Shown piece after piece: positions 34,968-43,206 of a stretch of DNA of 64,000 nt. Numbering within the stretch: position 1 is the stretch's first letter; every line of letters starts with the position of its first letter. The notes under the pieces are model-generated. The model was not told the origin of the DNA. It searched no databases and saw only the letters and a list, made by a program, of their open reading frames with translations. Position numbers and translations under genes: made by a program. The stretch lies in assembly GCA_028277345.1 (NCBI GenBank), contig JANQGM010000005.1, forward strand, positions 124,001-188,000, read 5' to 3'. The DNA comes from Candidatus Bipolaricaulota bacterium. GTDB lineage: Bacteria > Bipolaricaulota > Bipolaricaulia > UBA7950 > UBA9294.

Positions 34968-36176
34968 ATGGGAATCGTAACCAATGCTTCGGCCCTTCAG
35001 CAGCAGTTCGAAACGGAACTCACCGGCAACATCTTGCCGTTTTGGCTGACTACCGCCTATGACGCCTCCACCGGCGGTCTTCACGGCGCCATTACCCATG
35101 AGGGTCGCGTCGCCGATCATGTGCCACGGTCGGCCGTGTTGATCGCCCGCGCCTTGTGGACCTTTGCCGCCGCAAGCCGAGCCATCGACCGCTCCGGGTA
35201 TCGCGACATGGCGAACCGAATGGCCCTGTACCTCCGTCAGTCATTGTGGGATCCGGAGTATGGGGGCCTGTATTGGGATGTCGATCGGAACGGCACGCCA
35301 CTCTCGGACCGAAAGCACCACTATGCACAAGCCTTCGGCATCTACGGCCTCAGCGAGCACGTCCGCGCTACCGGCGATACGGAGAGCCTCGCGTTGGCTG
35401 TCCAGCTGTTCGAGTTGTTGGAAGACCATGCCTACGATTCACGCTATGGCGGCTATTTGGAGGGCAGCACGCGGGAGTGGCAGCCGCTGAACGACCCGCG
35501 CTTGAGCAACCGCGATCACGCGAGTCCAAAATCGATGAACACGCTGCTTCATCTGCTGGAGGCCTACACGAATCTCCTGAGAATCTGGGACCACCCGCCG
35601 TTGCGCCAACGGTTGCGCGAGTTGCTCGATGTGTTCGCTGAACACGTCTTCGATTCTGAGACCGGCCACTATCGCCAGTTCTTCGCCCTCGACTGGACGC
35701 CGACACTGAAGGGCGCCTCGTACGGTCACGACATCGAAGCCAGCTGGCTGCTCTGCGAAGCCGCCGATACATTGGGCGATGCCGAGCGCCGTGATCGCGC
35801 CCGCACGCATGCCCTGATCACTGCCGAAGCGGTACTCGATCATGGGATCGCGCCCGATGGAAGCCTGCTCAACGAGAGCCACCCCAAGGACGATGTGGCC
35901 GAATTCAAGCACTGGTGGCCGCAAGCCGAAGCCATCGTCGGATTCACCAACGCCTACCAGCTATCCGCAGACGCCCGCTATGCAGACGCCGCGCTTCGCT
36001 GCTGGGACGTCGTCAAAACAGAGTTTGTCGATCGCGCCCACGGAGATTGGTTCAAGCGATTGCATCCCGACGGGACCCCCGATCCGACCAGCGAGAAGAC
36101 CGGCCCCTGGAACTGTCCCTACCACCACAGCCGCGCGTGCTTGGAAATGATGACCCGGCTCGCTCAGATCGCCTAG
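34968..36176 (+). CDS. N-acylglucosamine 2-epimerase / cellobiose 2-epimerase family protein
   Basis: A 402-residue (alpha/alpha)6-barrel enzyme of the AGE family. Key stretches are PRSAVLIARALWTFAAA, the catalytic-region HHYAQAFGIYGLSEH, NRDHASPKSMNTLLHLLEAY and SYGHDIEASWLLCEAA, where H of GHDIE and the HWWPQAEA histidine are the conserved acid/base pair of the family. Known members interconvert GlcNAc and ManNAc, or glucose and mannose at the reducing end of cellobiose. It lies two bases after the kinase stop and seven before the phosphorylase start, so it probably epimerises the same disaccharide or its product. Confidence 0.88.
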   Translation: MGIVTNASALQQQFETELTGNILPFWLTTAYDASTGGLHGAITHEGRVADHVPRSAVLIARALWTFAAASRAIDRSGYRDMANRMALYLRQSLWDPEYGGLYWDVDRNGTPLSDRKHHYAQAFGIYGLSEHVRATGDTESLALAVQLFELLEDHAYDSRYGGYLEGSTREWQPLNDPRLSNRDHASPKSMNTLLHLLEAYTNLLRIWDHPPLRQRLRELLDVFAEHVFDSETGHYRQFFALDWTPTLKGASYGHDIEASWLLCEAADTLGDAERRDRARTHALITAEAVLDHGIAPDGSLLNESHPKDDVAEFKHWWPQAEAIVGFTNAYQLSADARYADAALRCWDVVKTEFVDRAHGDWFKRLHPDGTPDPTSEKTGPWNCPYHHSRACLEMMTRLAQIA

Positions 36177-36183
36177 GAGGCCC

Positions 36184-38625
36184 ATGCGATACGGACACTT
36201 CGACAACGCTGCCAAGGAATACGTCATCACACGCCCGGATACCCCGACCTCCTGGAGCAACTATCTCGGCTCCACGGAGTATGGCGCCATCATCACCAAC
36301 AACGCAGGCGGTTATGGTTTCTATCGATCGGGCGCCCGAGGCCGTTTCCTTCGGCTGCGTTTCAACAGCGTGCCCATGGACCAGCCCGGACGCTACATCT
36401 ACCTGCGCGATGCCGAGACCGGCGACTACTGGTCGACGTCCTGGCAGCCGGTGGGAAAGCCCCTTGCCTCCTCGCAAGAGGGGGTTGAGAAACCCTATCG
36501 AAGCGTCTGCCGTCATGGCACGGCGTACACGGTCATCGAATCGGAGTACGCGGGCATCGCCTCCGAAACGACCTACTTCGTTCCCTTGGGACAGGCCTTC
36601 GAATACTGGCGGGTGAAGCTCACCAACCGTAGCGAGAGGGTCCGAAAACTGTCCGCCTTCACGTTCTGCGAGTTCACCAACCAATGGAACACCTTCCAAG
36701 ACCGCGTCAACCTGCAGTACTCCCTGTTCATCATCAAGGGTGAACGCACGAAGGACGGACTCCTTCGCATCGCCATACAAGACAACCTCACTCCCGAACC
36801 TAGCGCAACCTCCGGCGAGAAGGCCTACGATCACGACCTCGCCATGCACAGTTGGATGGCGATGCGCGGAAGCGATGTCACCGGCTACGACACGGACCGA
36901 GATGCCTTTCTCGGTCCTTATCGCAGCTATCACAACCCTCTCGCGGTCGAGGTCGGCGCATGCGCCAACAGCCAGGCCTATGGCGATAACGCCTGTGGCA
37001 GCTTGCAAACTGACATCGTGCTCCAGCCGGGGGAGAGCCGTGAGCTTCTCGTCATGCTGGGCATCGGCGATGCGAAAACTCGAGGCACGCAGACGGTCGA
37101 GGCCTTTGGGTCATTGAAGCGCGCCGACGAGGAGCTGGCCAAACTCAAGGCGCATTGGCACGGGCATCTTGGGAGCCTGATCGTCGAGACACCGGACGAC
37201 GAGCTGAATCACACCCTCAATGTATGGGGTCTCTATAACAGCTTGATCAGCTATGCATGGTCGCGCGCCGCCAGCCTCGTTTACAACGGGGAACGGGATG
37301 GCCTCGGGTTCCGTGACTCGGTCCAAGATATCCTCGGCATCGTGGCCGCCATTCCGGACGAAGCACGGACGAGGCTCGAACTCATGCTGACCGGGCAGCT
37401 GTCCAACGGTGGAGCCCTCCCCATCGTGCAACCGTTTGATCACCACCCGGGCCAGGAAGCGCCTCCAAATGACGAGGACTACCGTTCCGACGATTGCCTA
37501 TGGTTCTTCAACGCCGTGCCCGCCTATGTCGGCGAGACAGGCGATCTTGCTTTCTACCGTCGGGTTCTGCCCTTTGCCGATGAGGGTGAAGCCACCGTCT
37601 TTGAGCATCTGCGTCGTGCACTCGAATTCAATCTGGAGCGCAGCGGTTCCCACGGACTACCCTGCGGCCTCGCGGCTGACTGGAACGATTGCCTCCGGTT
37701 GGGATATCACGGCGAGAGCCTGTTCGTCGCCTTTCAGCTACGGCTCGGCCTGACCACCTACGTAGAAATCGCCGAGCGGCTCGACGAACTCCAGGAAGCA
37801 TCTTGGGCGCTGGAACGCCGCAACGCGCTGGATGCCGCTATTCAGGCGGTGGCCTGGGATGGCGATCGCTTCATCTGGGCGATCGGGGACGACGGCACCG
37901 TGTACGGAACAAGAGATGCGGAGGAAGGTTCGCTCTATCTCAATACCCAAGTGTGGTCCGTGATCAGCGGCGCGGCATCGGATGAGCAAGCCGAGACCTG
38001 CATGGAGAGCGTGAATCGTGAACTTGCCACGCCCTATGGCTTGATGTTGGCCGGACCGCCCTTTGTGAAGGCATCGCCCGACGTGATGAGAGCCGTCGTG
38101 TTTAACCCCGGGATCAAGGAGAATGCGGGGATCTTCAACCACACCCAGGGATGGGGCGTGATGGCCGAGTGTCTGCTCGGCCACGGCGACCGTGCCTACG
38201 AGTATTGCCGAGCCGCCTTGCCAGCTGCTTACAATGACCGGGCGGAGATCCGCCAGCTCGAACCCTATGTACAGGGTCAGACGACCTATTCCCCCTATTC
38301 GCCGCGCCCCGGCAACACGCGCACCTCGTGGCTCACCGGCGCCGCGCCATGGTCCTACTACAGCGCGACCCACTACATCCTTGGCCTCAAACCTGAATGG
38401 GACGGCCTACGCATCGATCCCTGCATCCCCAGCTCGTGGGACGGATTTACCGCCACCCGCCGTTTCCGGGGAGCAACACTAGAGATCATCGTGAAGAATC
38501 CGGATCGCGTCTGCCGTGGCGTTCGCTCCCTGACGCTGAATGGACAAATCCTAGAAGCCAATCTCGTACCCGCGGATCAGCTCGCAGACGTCAATCGGGT
38601 CGAGGTCATTCTCGGATCGCACTAG
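36184..38625 (+). CDS. GH94 disaccharide phosphorylase (cellobiose- or chitobiose-type)
   Basis: An 813-residue phosphorylase, the usual length for cellobiose and N,N'-diacetylchitobiose phosphorylases. It begins MRYGHFDNAAKEYVITRPDTP, a start typical of both. The N-terminal beta-sandwich (to about residue 280), linker, and (alpha/alpha)6 catalytic domain follow. LAADWNDCLRLGYHGES near residue 500 holds the general-acid Asp (in DWND). The end shows DPCIPSSWDGFTATRRFRG. It splits a beta-disaccharide with phosphate into a sugar-1-phosphate and a free sugar, saving ATP. The NagB and kinase neighbours hint at an amino sugar, but the motif evidence does not separate cellobiose from chitobiose. AGGAGG precedes the ATG. 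Confidence 0.9.
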   Translation: MRYGHFDNAAKEYVITRPDTPTSWSNYLGSTEYGAIITNNAGGYGFYRSGARGRFLRLRFNSVPMDQPGRYIYLRDAETGDYWSTSWQPVGKPLASSQEGVEKPYRSVCRHGTAYTVIESEYAGIASETTYFVPLGQAFEYWRVKLTNRSERVRKLSAFTFCEFTNQWNTFQDRVNLQYSLFIIKGERTKDGLLRIAIQDNLTPEPSATSGEKAYDHDLAMHSWMAMRGSDVTGYDTDRDAFLGPYRSYHNPLAVEVGACANSQAYGDNACGSLQTDIVLQPGESRELLVMLGIGDAKTRGTQTVEAFGSLKRADEELAKLKAHWHGHLGSLIVETPDDELNHTLNVWGLYNSLISYAWSRAASLVYNGERDGLGFRDSVQDILGIVAAIPDEARTRLELMLTGQLSNGGALPIVQPFDHHPGQEAPPNDEDYRSDDCLWFFNAVPAYVGETGDLAFYRRVLPFADEGEATVFEHLRRALEFNLERSGSHGLPCGLAADWNDCLRLGYHGESLFVAFQLRLGLTTYVEIAERLDELQEASWALERRNALDAAIQAVAWDGDRFIWAIGDDGTVYGTRDAEEGSLYLNTQVWSVISGAASDEQAETCMESVNRELATPYGLMLAGPPFVKASPDVMRAVVFNPGIKENAGIFNHTQGWGVMAECLLGHGDRAYEYCRAALPAAYNDRAEIRQLEPYVQGQTTYSPYSPRPGNTRTSWLTGAAPWSYYSATHYILGLKPEWDGLRIDPCIPSSWDGFTATRRFRGATLEIIVKNPDRVCRGVRSLTLNGQILEANLVPADQLADVNRVEVILGSH

Positions 38626-38643
38626 GCCTATACGTCGGCGCTC

Positions 38644-39357
38644 CTAGGCTTGCCGATCGGCCGACGGGAAACAGGCAAGCACCCGGACGGGGAAGCCTGA
38701 TCCGTCAACCGGTTTTGGAACGCCACAAAAGATGACCCCACCTCGCGGCGGCACGCTGTTCAGATTGCACATCATTTCGATCTGATAGCGTCCTCTCGAA
38801 TGCCAGTAGCGTTGCGCACGAAAGTCCCCCGCCGCCGTTCGGATACCACCGTCCGTGCCAATCGTTTCGTGCCCAATCGCGAGCACGGAGCGTTCCTCAG
38901 CGAGGAACTGAACCGATTCCATACTGAATCCTGGCCAATGCGTGATGCCGCCAGGGTCGCGGTTCTGCAGCCTCTCGTTATCCGGCCAGCGCAGGCTCCA
39001 GTCCGTTCGCATCGCCACGAATGCCCGTTCCGGGAGACGTCCATGCTCAGCTTCCCAAGCTTCAAGATCAGCGACCGTAAGAAGATAGTCCGCATCCCTG
39101 CCTGCCTGCCCCGAGGCATCAATCACAACCAAGGAAAGCACCAAGTCACGAGCATGAACGGCATCAATCCACGCCTTCCCGGGAGACAAATGGCCGGGCG
39201 GATCGAAATGCGTGGAACATTGACCCGGGAAGCAGTACATGTGGCTTGCAACGCCCAGAGGCTCCAATTCGACGATCGGACGAAAGGTCGTTGGCGGAAA
39301 CCCTTCGTACAGCGGCGTAGCCGGGCCGAAGGCATGGCTGAGGTCGACGACCTCCAT
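38644..39357 (-). CDS. Cyclase-family (kynurenine formamidase-like) metal hydrolase
   Basis: A 237-residue protein of the cyclase family (PF04199). It starts MEVVDLSHAFGPATPLYEGFPP, the common 'DLSH.....P.yPG.P' opening. The metal motif is CSTHFDPPGHLSPG (the HxDxPxH signature), with RTDWSLRW and GHETIGTDG further on; the His-Glu of GHETIG supports the second metal. The family hydrolyses formyl-kynurenine, lactones and cyclic amides. ATG 39357 lacks a good ribosome site; a GTG at 39387 would extend it by ten residues. It converges on the GH94 gene and follows the sugar kinase by 82 bases on the same strand. Confidence 0.83.
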   Translation of the reverse strand: MEVVDLSHAFGPATPLYEGFPPTTFRPIVELEPLGVASHMYCFPGQCSTHFDPPGHLSPGKAWIDAVHARDLVLSLVVIDASGQAGRDADYLLTVADLEAWEAEHGRLPERAFVAMRTDWSLRWPDNERLQNRDPGGITHWPGFSMESVQFLAEERSVLAIGHETIGTDGGIRTAAGDFRAQRYWHSRGRYQIEMMCNLNSVPPRGGVIFCGVPKPVDGSGFPVRVLACFPSADRQA

Positions 39358-39439
39358 GGCCGGGAGGCAATCGCCAAGTCCCTTCACGCTCGGCTGGGCC
39401 GCGTTGGTTTCCGCGCCATCAGCGAACTCGGATGGGCGA

Positions 39440-40435
39440 CTACCGGACAATGCGGAGTCCTCCCCCCTCAAGCACGCGGTCGACCTCATCGCGGGTGGCG
39501 AAACAGACATCGCCGGGCAGCGTTTGCTTCAAGGCGGACAGTCCCACGCCCAGGCAAACGCCCAGCTCCGCCCCCCCTTCCAGAAGGCCCGCCAGGAATC
39601 CCCCGACGAAGGAATCGCCGGATCCAACACGATCGACCACTTCGATCTCGAAGGTTGGCGCGCGGTAAACGGTATCGTTGGCGGCGTCATAGACGATCGC
39701 CGTCCACACGTTCTTCCAGACGGATGGATTCTCGCGCAGCGTAATTGCAACCAGTTCGAGTTCGAAGGTCTGGGCGAGTCGTTTTGCCACATCCTCGTAG
39801 GAGTCCGCCGTTATCCCAAACACACGTTCGGTGTCTTCCTCGGTGGCAAAGAGGATGTCGGTTGAGTTTGCAATGTCCGTCATCACCGCACGGGCTTCGG
39901 CCTGCGACCACAATCGAGCGCGGTAGTTCAAGTCAACGCAAACCTTCACTCCCGCACCTTGGGCTGCCTGAACGGCTTCCTTGGTGGCCGCCGCGGCGCT
40001 GGTCGACAGTGCAGGGGTAATCCCGGAGGTATAGAACAGCTTCGTGTTGCGAAAGACCGTTCCCCAGTCAATATCCCCCGGTTGAATGCCGGCGATCGCA
40101 GAATGCGCACGATCGTAGATGACGGCATTGGGGCGTGGCGATGCCCCAAACTCCATGTAGTACGTGCCAACACGATCCTCCGCCGTCCATGCGATGTGTG
40201 AGGTGTCGATTCCATGCTCGCGCGTTTTGTTTCGGATAAGCCGTCCCAGCGGATTCTCCGTAAGCCTAGAAACGTAGGCGACCTGCAGGCCCAATCGGGA
40301 AGCTGCAACGGCCGCGTTTAGCTCCGATCCCCCCACGTGAAGGTCCAGCGAACTCGCTTGTTCCAACCTCTGATGATTCGGCGGAGAAAGCCGAAGCATC
40401 GTCTCTCCAAAGGTCACTAGGTCGTAGCTCATCAT
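39440..40435 (-). CDS. PfkB-family 2-keto-3-deoxygluconate kinase-like enzyme
   Basis: A 331-residue PfkB kinase. The first signature is LHVGGSELNAAVAASRLGLQVAYVSRL and the second is DRVGSGDSFVGGFLAGLLEGG with the catalytic Asp in GSGDSF. The N-terminus DLVTFGETMLRLSPPNHQRL and the overall pattern are those of 2-keto-3-deoxygluconate kinases rather than ribokinases. It probably phosphorylates KDG to KDPG. A KDPG aldolase gene lies two genes upstream, with mtaB and mtaC between them, which makes a KDG-to-pyruvate branch likely. The start is ATG 40435 or 40432, with AAAGGAA in front. Confidence 0.85.
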   Translation of the reverse strand: MMSYDLVTFGETMLRLSPPNHQRLEQASSLDLHVGGSELNAAVAASRLGLQVAYVSRLTENPLGRLIRNKTREHGIDTSHIAWTAEDRVGTYYMEFGASPRPNAVIYDRAHSAIAGIQPGDIDWGTVFRNTKLFYTSGITPALSTSAAAATKEAVQAAQGAGVKVCVDLNYRARLWSQAEARAVMTDIANSTDILFATEEDTERVFGITADSYEDVAKRLAQTFELELVAITLRENPSVWKNVWTAIVYDAANDTVYRAPTFEIEVVDRVGSGDSFVGGFLAGLLEGGAELGVCLGVGLSALKQTLPGDVCFATRDEVDRVLEGGGLRIVR

Positions 40436-40504
40436 TTCCTTTCGCGCCTTGCGCGAGGCTCTTCAATCCATGCCAAGGCTTTATCTGCCTTGCTCCCGGA
40501 TGGG

Positions 40505-41881
40505 TTACGCCCCCTGAAGTCCGTACTCCGAGGGACGGTAGACGTCGGCATAGGAACCCGCTTCGATCATCTGATCGATCATGGCCTCTTCCTTCGCCGG
40601 CAATGCCGCTGCCGCCACTCGAAGCCGATTCAGCCAATCCACTTCTCGCTCGGGGAGTTGGACCGCGTTGTCGTCAACCGCACGGATCATCTCCTCGATG
40701 CTTTCTTGTACGGCGATGATCGTTTGCTCGTACGGCGTGACGCCCTCCACGATGCGCTCGCACAGCCGCAACACAACCTCGGGATGGAGGACATAGGCTT
40801 GAACATCCAGAGGAGCGTCGGACTCGGCCAACCATCGACTCAGACGGAGCGCGCCACCGTCCTCGGCGCTCGCTGTGTTCATGAGGCGGCAGTCATAGGC
40901 CAGGTGTTCCATGGAAACAACGGGCGCCTTGCCACTCAAGAGCTGGATATTCTGAACGGATTCATTCGACCACGCATCGCAAACGGCTTGCGCAACATTC
41001 CCCACCGGACTGAGATGGGCGCAAGCACACGATTTCCCCTCCATCGAGATGGGAATCCCCGCCATCGCCTTAAGATACGGGCCTTCATAGGCACAATCCT
41101 TGCTTGGCCCCGTTGCCCCTTCCAGATAGGCGACCAACGAGCGTGGAACCGTCGCCACCCGGACGATGGCGGCGAGGCTTCTTGGAATCATGCCTCGATC
41201 CGCGAGCACCATGGCTGTATTGGCGAAGCCACACGCGGTATCCCCCGCTGGAAGGATGCTCTGCCGCTTGCACTCCCCCACAAGGTGCGACCAGAGAAAC
41301 GCCATGTCACGATATGCCAAGACGCCCAGCGCGTAGACGATGCCTTTCAGATCGGCATGCAAGAGGGCCTTGTCGTGAATCTCTTTGCCTCCTGTGGATT
41401 CAATGGAGATCATGTCTGCCCCCGCGTGCCCCGCACCGGAAAAGATTTCGTTCATCGCCTCCCAGTGTTCACCACGGCGCATGAGCGGTGGTCGGCTCGA
41501 TTCCCGAATGTCGTTGGGCGTAAAGCGCAAGGCGCACTTGAGTCCATGCTCTGTATGCGCGCGCGCAAGCGCGTCGGCAAGAAGCCGAACGATCTCAAGC
41601 CCCCAGGCCGGGCGGTGCGTCATGCCCGGCAGCGTCTCGAACTCGACGAGCAGTTGCGGAACCTCAAGCTGAATGGCTCGCTCCAAGACCGAGCCAATCA
41701 TCTCCGAGTACTGGCGACGAACCTCCGGCCATGTGGATTCAGCAATCTCCATGGGAGGCAGCGTGAAGTTGATTTCCGGAACAACACTGCCCCCTCCGAT
41801 CGTCAATCCATGTCCGCACTCCACGGGATTCGGACAACGTCCGTAAACGAAATGATCTCGGTCGGTAATCGCCATCTTCAT
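40505..41881 (-). CDS. mtaB: Methanol:corrinoid methyltransferase (MtaB homologue)
   Basis: A 458-residue protein aligning along its whole length with archaeal MtaB, the zinc enzyme that moves the methyl group of methanol onto the corrinoid protein MtaC. The zinc ligands are all present at equivalent places: Glu161 in ISIESTGGKE, Cys217 in GDTACGFANTAM and Cys263 in GPSKDCAYEG. The downstream blocks AGIPISMEGKSCACAH and WSNESV, then LAYDCRLMN, are also shared. It directly follows the corrinoid protein gene, as in methanol operons, but lies beside a KDG kinase gene. Methanol or a close methyl donor is the expected substrate, although the exact donor is not proved. Confidence 0.9.
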   Translation of the reverse strand: MKMAITDRDHFVYGRCPNPVECGHGLTIGGGSVVPEINFTLPPMEIAESTWPEVRRQYSEMIGSVLERAIQLEVPQLLVEFETLPGMTHRPAWGLEIVRLLADALARAHTEHGLKCALRFTPNDIRESSRPPLMRRGEHWEAMNEIFSGAGHAGADMISIESTGGKEIHDKALLHADLKGIVYALGVLAYRDMAFLWSHLVGECKRQSILPAGDTACGFANTAMVLADRGMIPRSLAAIVRVATVPRSLVAYLEGATGPSKDCAYEGPYLKAMAGIPISMEGKSCACAHLSPVGNVAQAVCDAWSNESVQNIQLLSGKAPVVSMEHLAYDCRLMNTASAEDGGALRLSRWLAESDAPLDVQAYVLHPEVVLRLCERIVEGVTPYEQTIIAVQESIEEMIRAVDDNAVQLPEREVDWLNRLRVAAAALPAKEEAMIDQMIEAGSYADVYRPSEYGLQGA

Positions 41882-41923
41882 GGCATCCTGCCTCTCTTCA
41901 GCGTCGGGGCACGATATCGCCGC

Positions 41924-42547
41924 TTACGTCAGCGATTTCACCAATGCAACTGCAGTGGGCGCATCGTCGGCGTACCCATCCGCTCCGATTTCCTCCGCAT
42001 AGTCACGCGTCACCGGCGCTCCCCCGATGACCACGCGGACGGAGTCTCTCAACCCCGCGTCCTGAAGGGCTTGGATCACGCCGGGCATAAACACCATGGT
42101 CGTCGTCAACAACGCCGACATGGCGACCACATCTGGAGAGTGCTTCTGAACCGCCTCGACGAATTGCCCGGCTGTAACCTCTACGCCGAGATCGACAATG
42201 TCGTATCCTGCGCCCTCCAGCATGGTGGCAACCAGATCTTTTCCAATGTCATGAAGGTCTCCCTCCACCGTCCCGATCACAACCTTGCCACGCGATTCGA
42301 TGCCCGAAGCAATCAGCTGGGGTCGCAGGATTTCCATCGCCGATTTCATCGCCTCAGCGGAAACGAGCATCTCCGGGATGAACCGAATGCCGGACTCGAA
42401 CTCCTGTCCCACGATATCCATGGTGGCAATCAGACCGTCGCTCAATATCTCGCCCGGTGAAACGCCATCCTCCAGGGCCTGAGACGTCAGTTCAGCCGCC
42501 TCCGTCATGTCTCCCTTGAGGACGGCCTCCTTTAACAGGTTCAGCAT
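41924..42547 (-). CDS. mtaC: Corrinoid (cobalamin-binding) methyltransferase protein, MtaC-like
   Basis: A 207-residue B12-binding protein. Residues 1-85 form the helical cap domain (MLNLLKEAVLKGDMTEAAEL), and the Rossmann B12 domain begins with GTVEGDLHDIGKDLVATML, where D97-x-H99-x-x-G102 supplies the lower cobalt ligand. SALLTTTM (S144-x-L146) and GGAPVT (GG 175-176) complete the triad. It shuttles methyl groups between a substrate-specific methyltransferase and the acceptor enzyme. ATG 42547 has AAAGGTGG upstream; the frame open to 42673 is shadow. Its start overlaps the KDPG aldolase end by seven bases and mtaB follows. It is the only corrinoid protein in the window, so MttB at 60349 may also use it. 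Confidence 0.92.
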   Translation of the reverse strand: MLNLLKEAVLKGDMTEAAELTSQALEDGVSPGEILSDGLIATMDIVGQEFESGIRFIPEMLVSAEAMKSAMEILRPQLIASGIESRGKVVIGTVEGDLHDIGKDLVATMLEGAGYDIVDLGVEVTAGQFVEAVQKHSPDVVAMSALLTTTMVFMPGVIQALQDAGLRDSVRVVIGGAPVTRDYAEEIGADGYADDAPTAVALVKSLT

Positions 42548-43206
42548 CGATCCACCTTTCTTTGCTCGTAGGCTCCTTGGAGACGCTCCATCAGTTGCAC
42601 GGCTGAGTCCAGCGTTGCACGGAAGTCTCCGGACTTCAGGGCAGCAGGTTGCACAAACGATGTCCCAAGACATGCCGCGACGGCACCCGCATCCAAGTAC
42701 TCACACGCATTATCGACATTGATCCCGCCTGTTGGAAGGAGAGGGACATCGGGAAGCGGCCCCTTCACCGCGCGTATATAGGCAGGACCGCCCATAGACG
42801 CCGGAAAGATCTTCACGATATCCGCGCCGGCGCACCACGCCTGATAGATCTCCGTCGGCGTAAGAGCTCCGGGAATCGCCATCGCGTCGTTCGCCTTGGC
42901 AACCGCAATCACATCGCGATCCAGAGTTGGTGAAACGAGGAACTGCGCGCCCGCCTTAATGGCATCTCGAGCGTCGTTCTCATCCAACACGGTTCCTGCC
43001 CCAACGAGGACATCCGGATACGAGGATCGAAGCTCTTCAATGCAAGCGAGCGCCCCGGGAGTCGTCATGGTAATCTCGTGAACATCAAGACCCAACGCGG
43101 CGAGATCCCCCGCTAAGGTCATTAGGCCGATCGTCTGCGATCCCCGGATGACGACGACAATCCGAGTCTGCTGCATTCGTTTCAGCAGTTGCGTGGACTC
43201 AGACAT
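42541..43206 (-). CDS. eda: KDPG / KHG aldolase
   Basis: A 221-residue class I aldolase. The first motif is HEITMTTPG (the Glu-x-Thr of the active site), and the Schiff-base lysine is in ADIVKIFPASMGGPAYIRAVKGP. The phosphate-binding end is LLPTGGINVDNACEYLDAGAVAACLG. It cleaves 2-keto-3-deoxy-6-phosphogluconate into pyruvate and glyceraldehyde-3-phosphate, or hydroxyketoglutarate. ATG 43206 has GGAG a few bases upstream and overlaps the aminotransferase end by eight bases; translation is coupled to mtaC downstream. Its placement between an aminotransferase and methyltransferase genes is unusual. Confidence 0.9.
   Translation of the reverse strand: MSESTQLLKRMQQTRIVVVIRGSQTIGLMTLAGDLAALGLDVHEITMTTPGALACIEELRSSYPDVLVGAGTVLDENDARDAIKAGAQFLVSPTLDRDVIAVAKANDAMAIPGALTPTEIYQAWCAGADIVKIFPASMGGPAYIRAVKGPLPDVPLLPTGGINVDNACEYLDAGAVAACLGTSFVQPAALKSGDFRATLDSAVQLMERLQGAYEQRKVDRC

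Noticed and set aside
40490-42460. 656-codon plus-strand frame
   Set aside because: It is antisense to mtaB and mtaC. The minus-strand proteins have complete, recognised motifs, so this is a codon-bias shadow.
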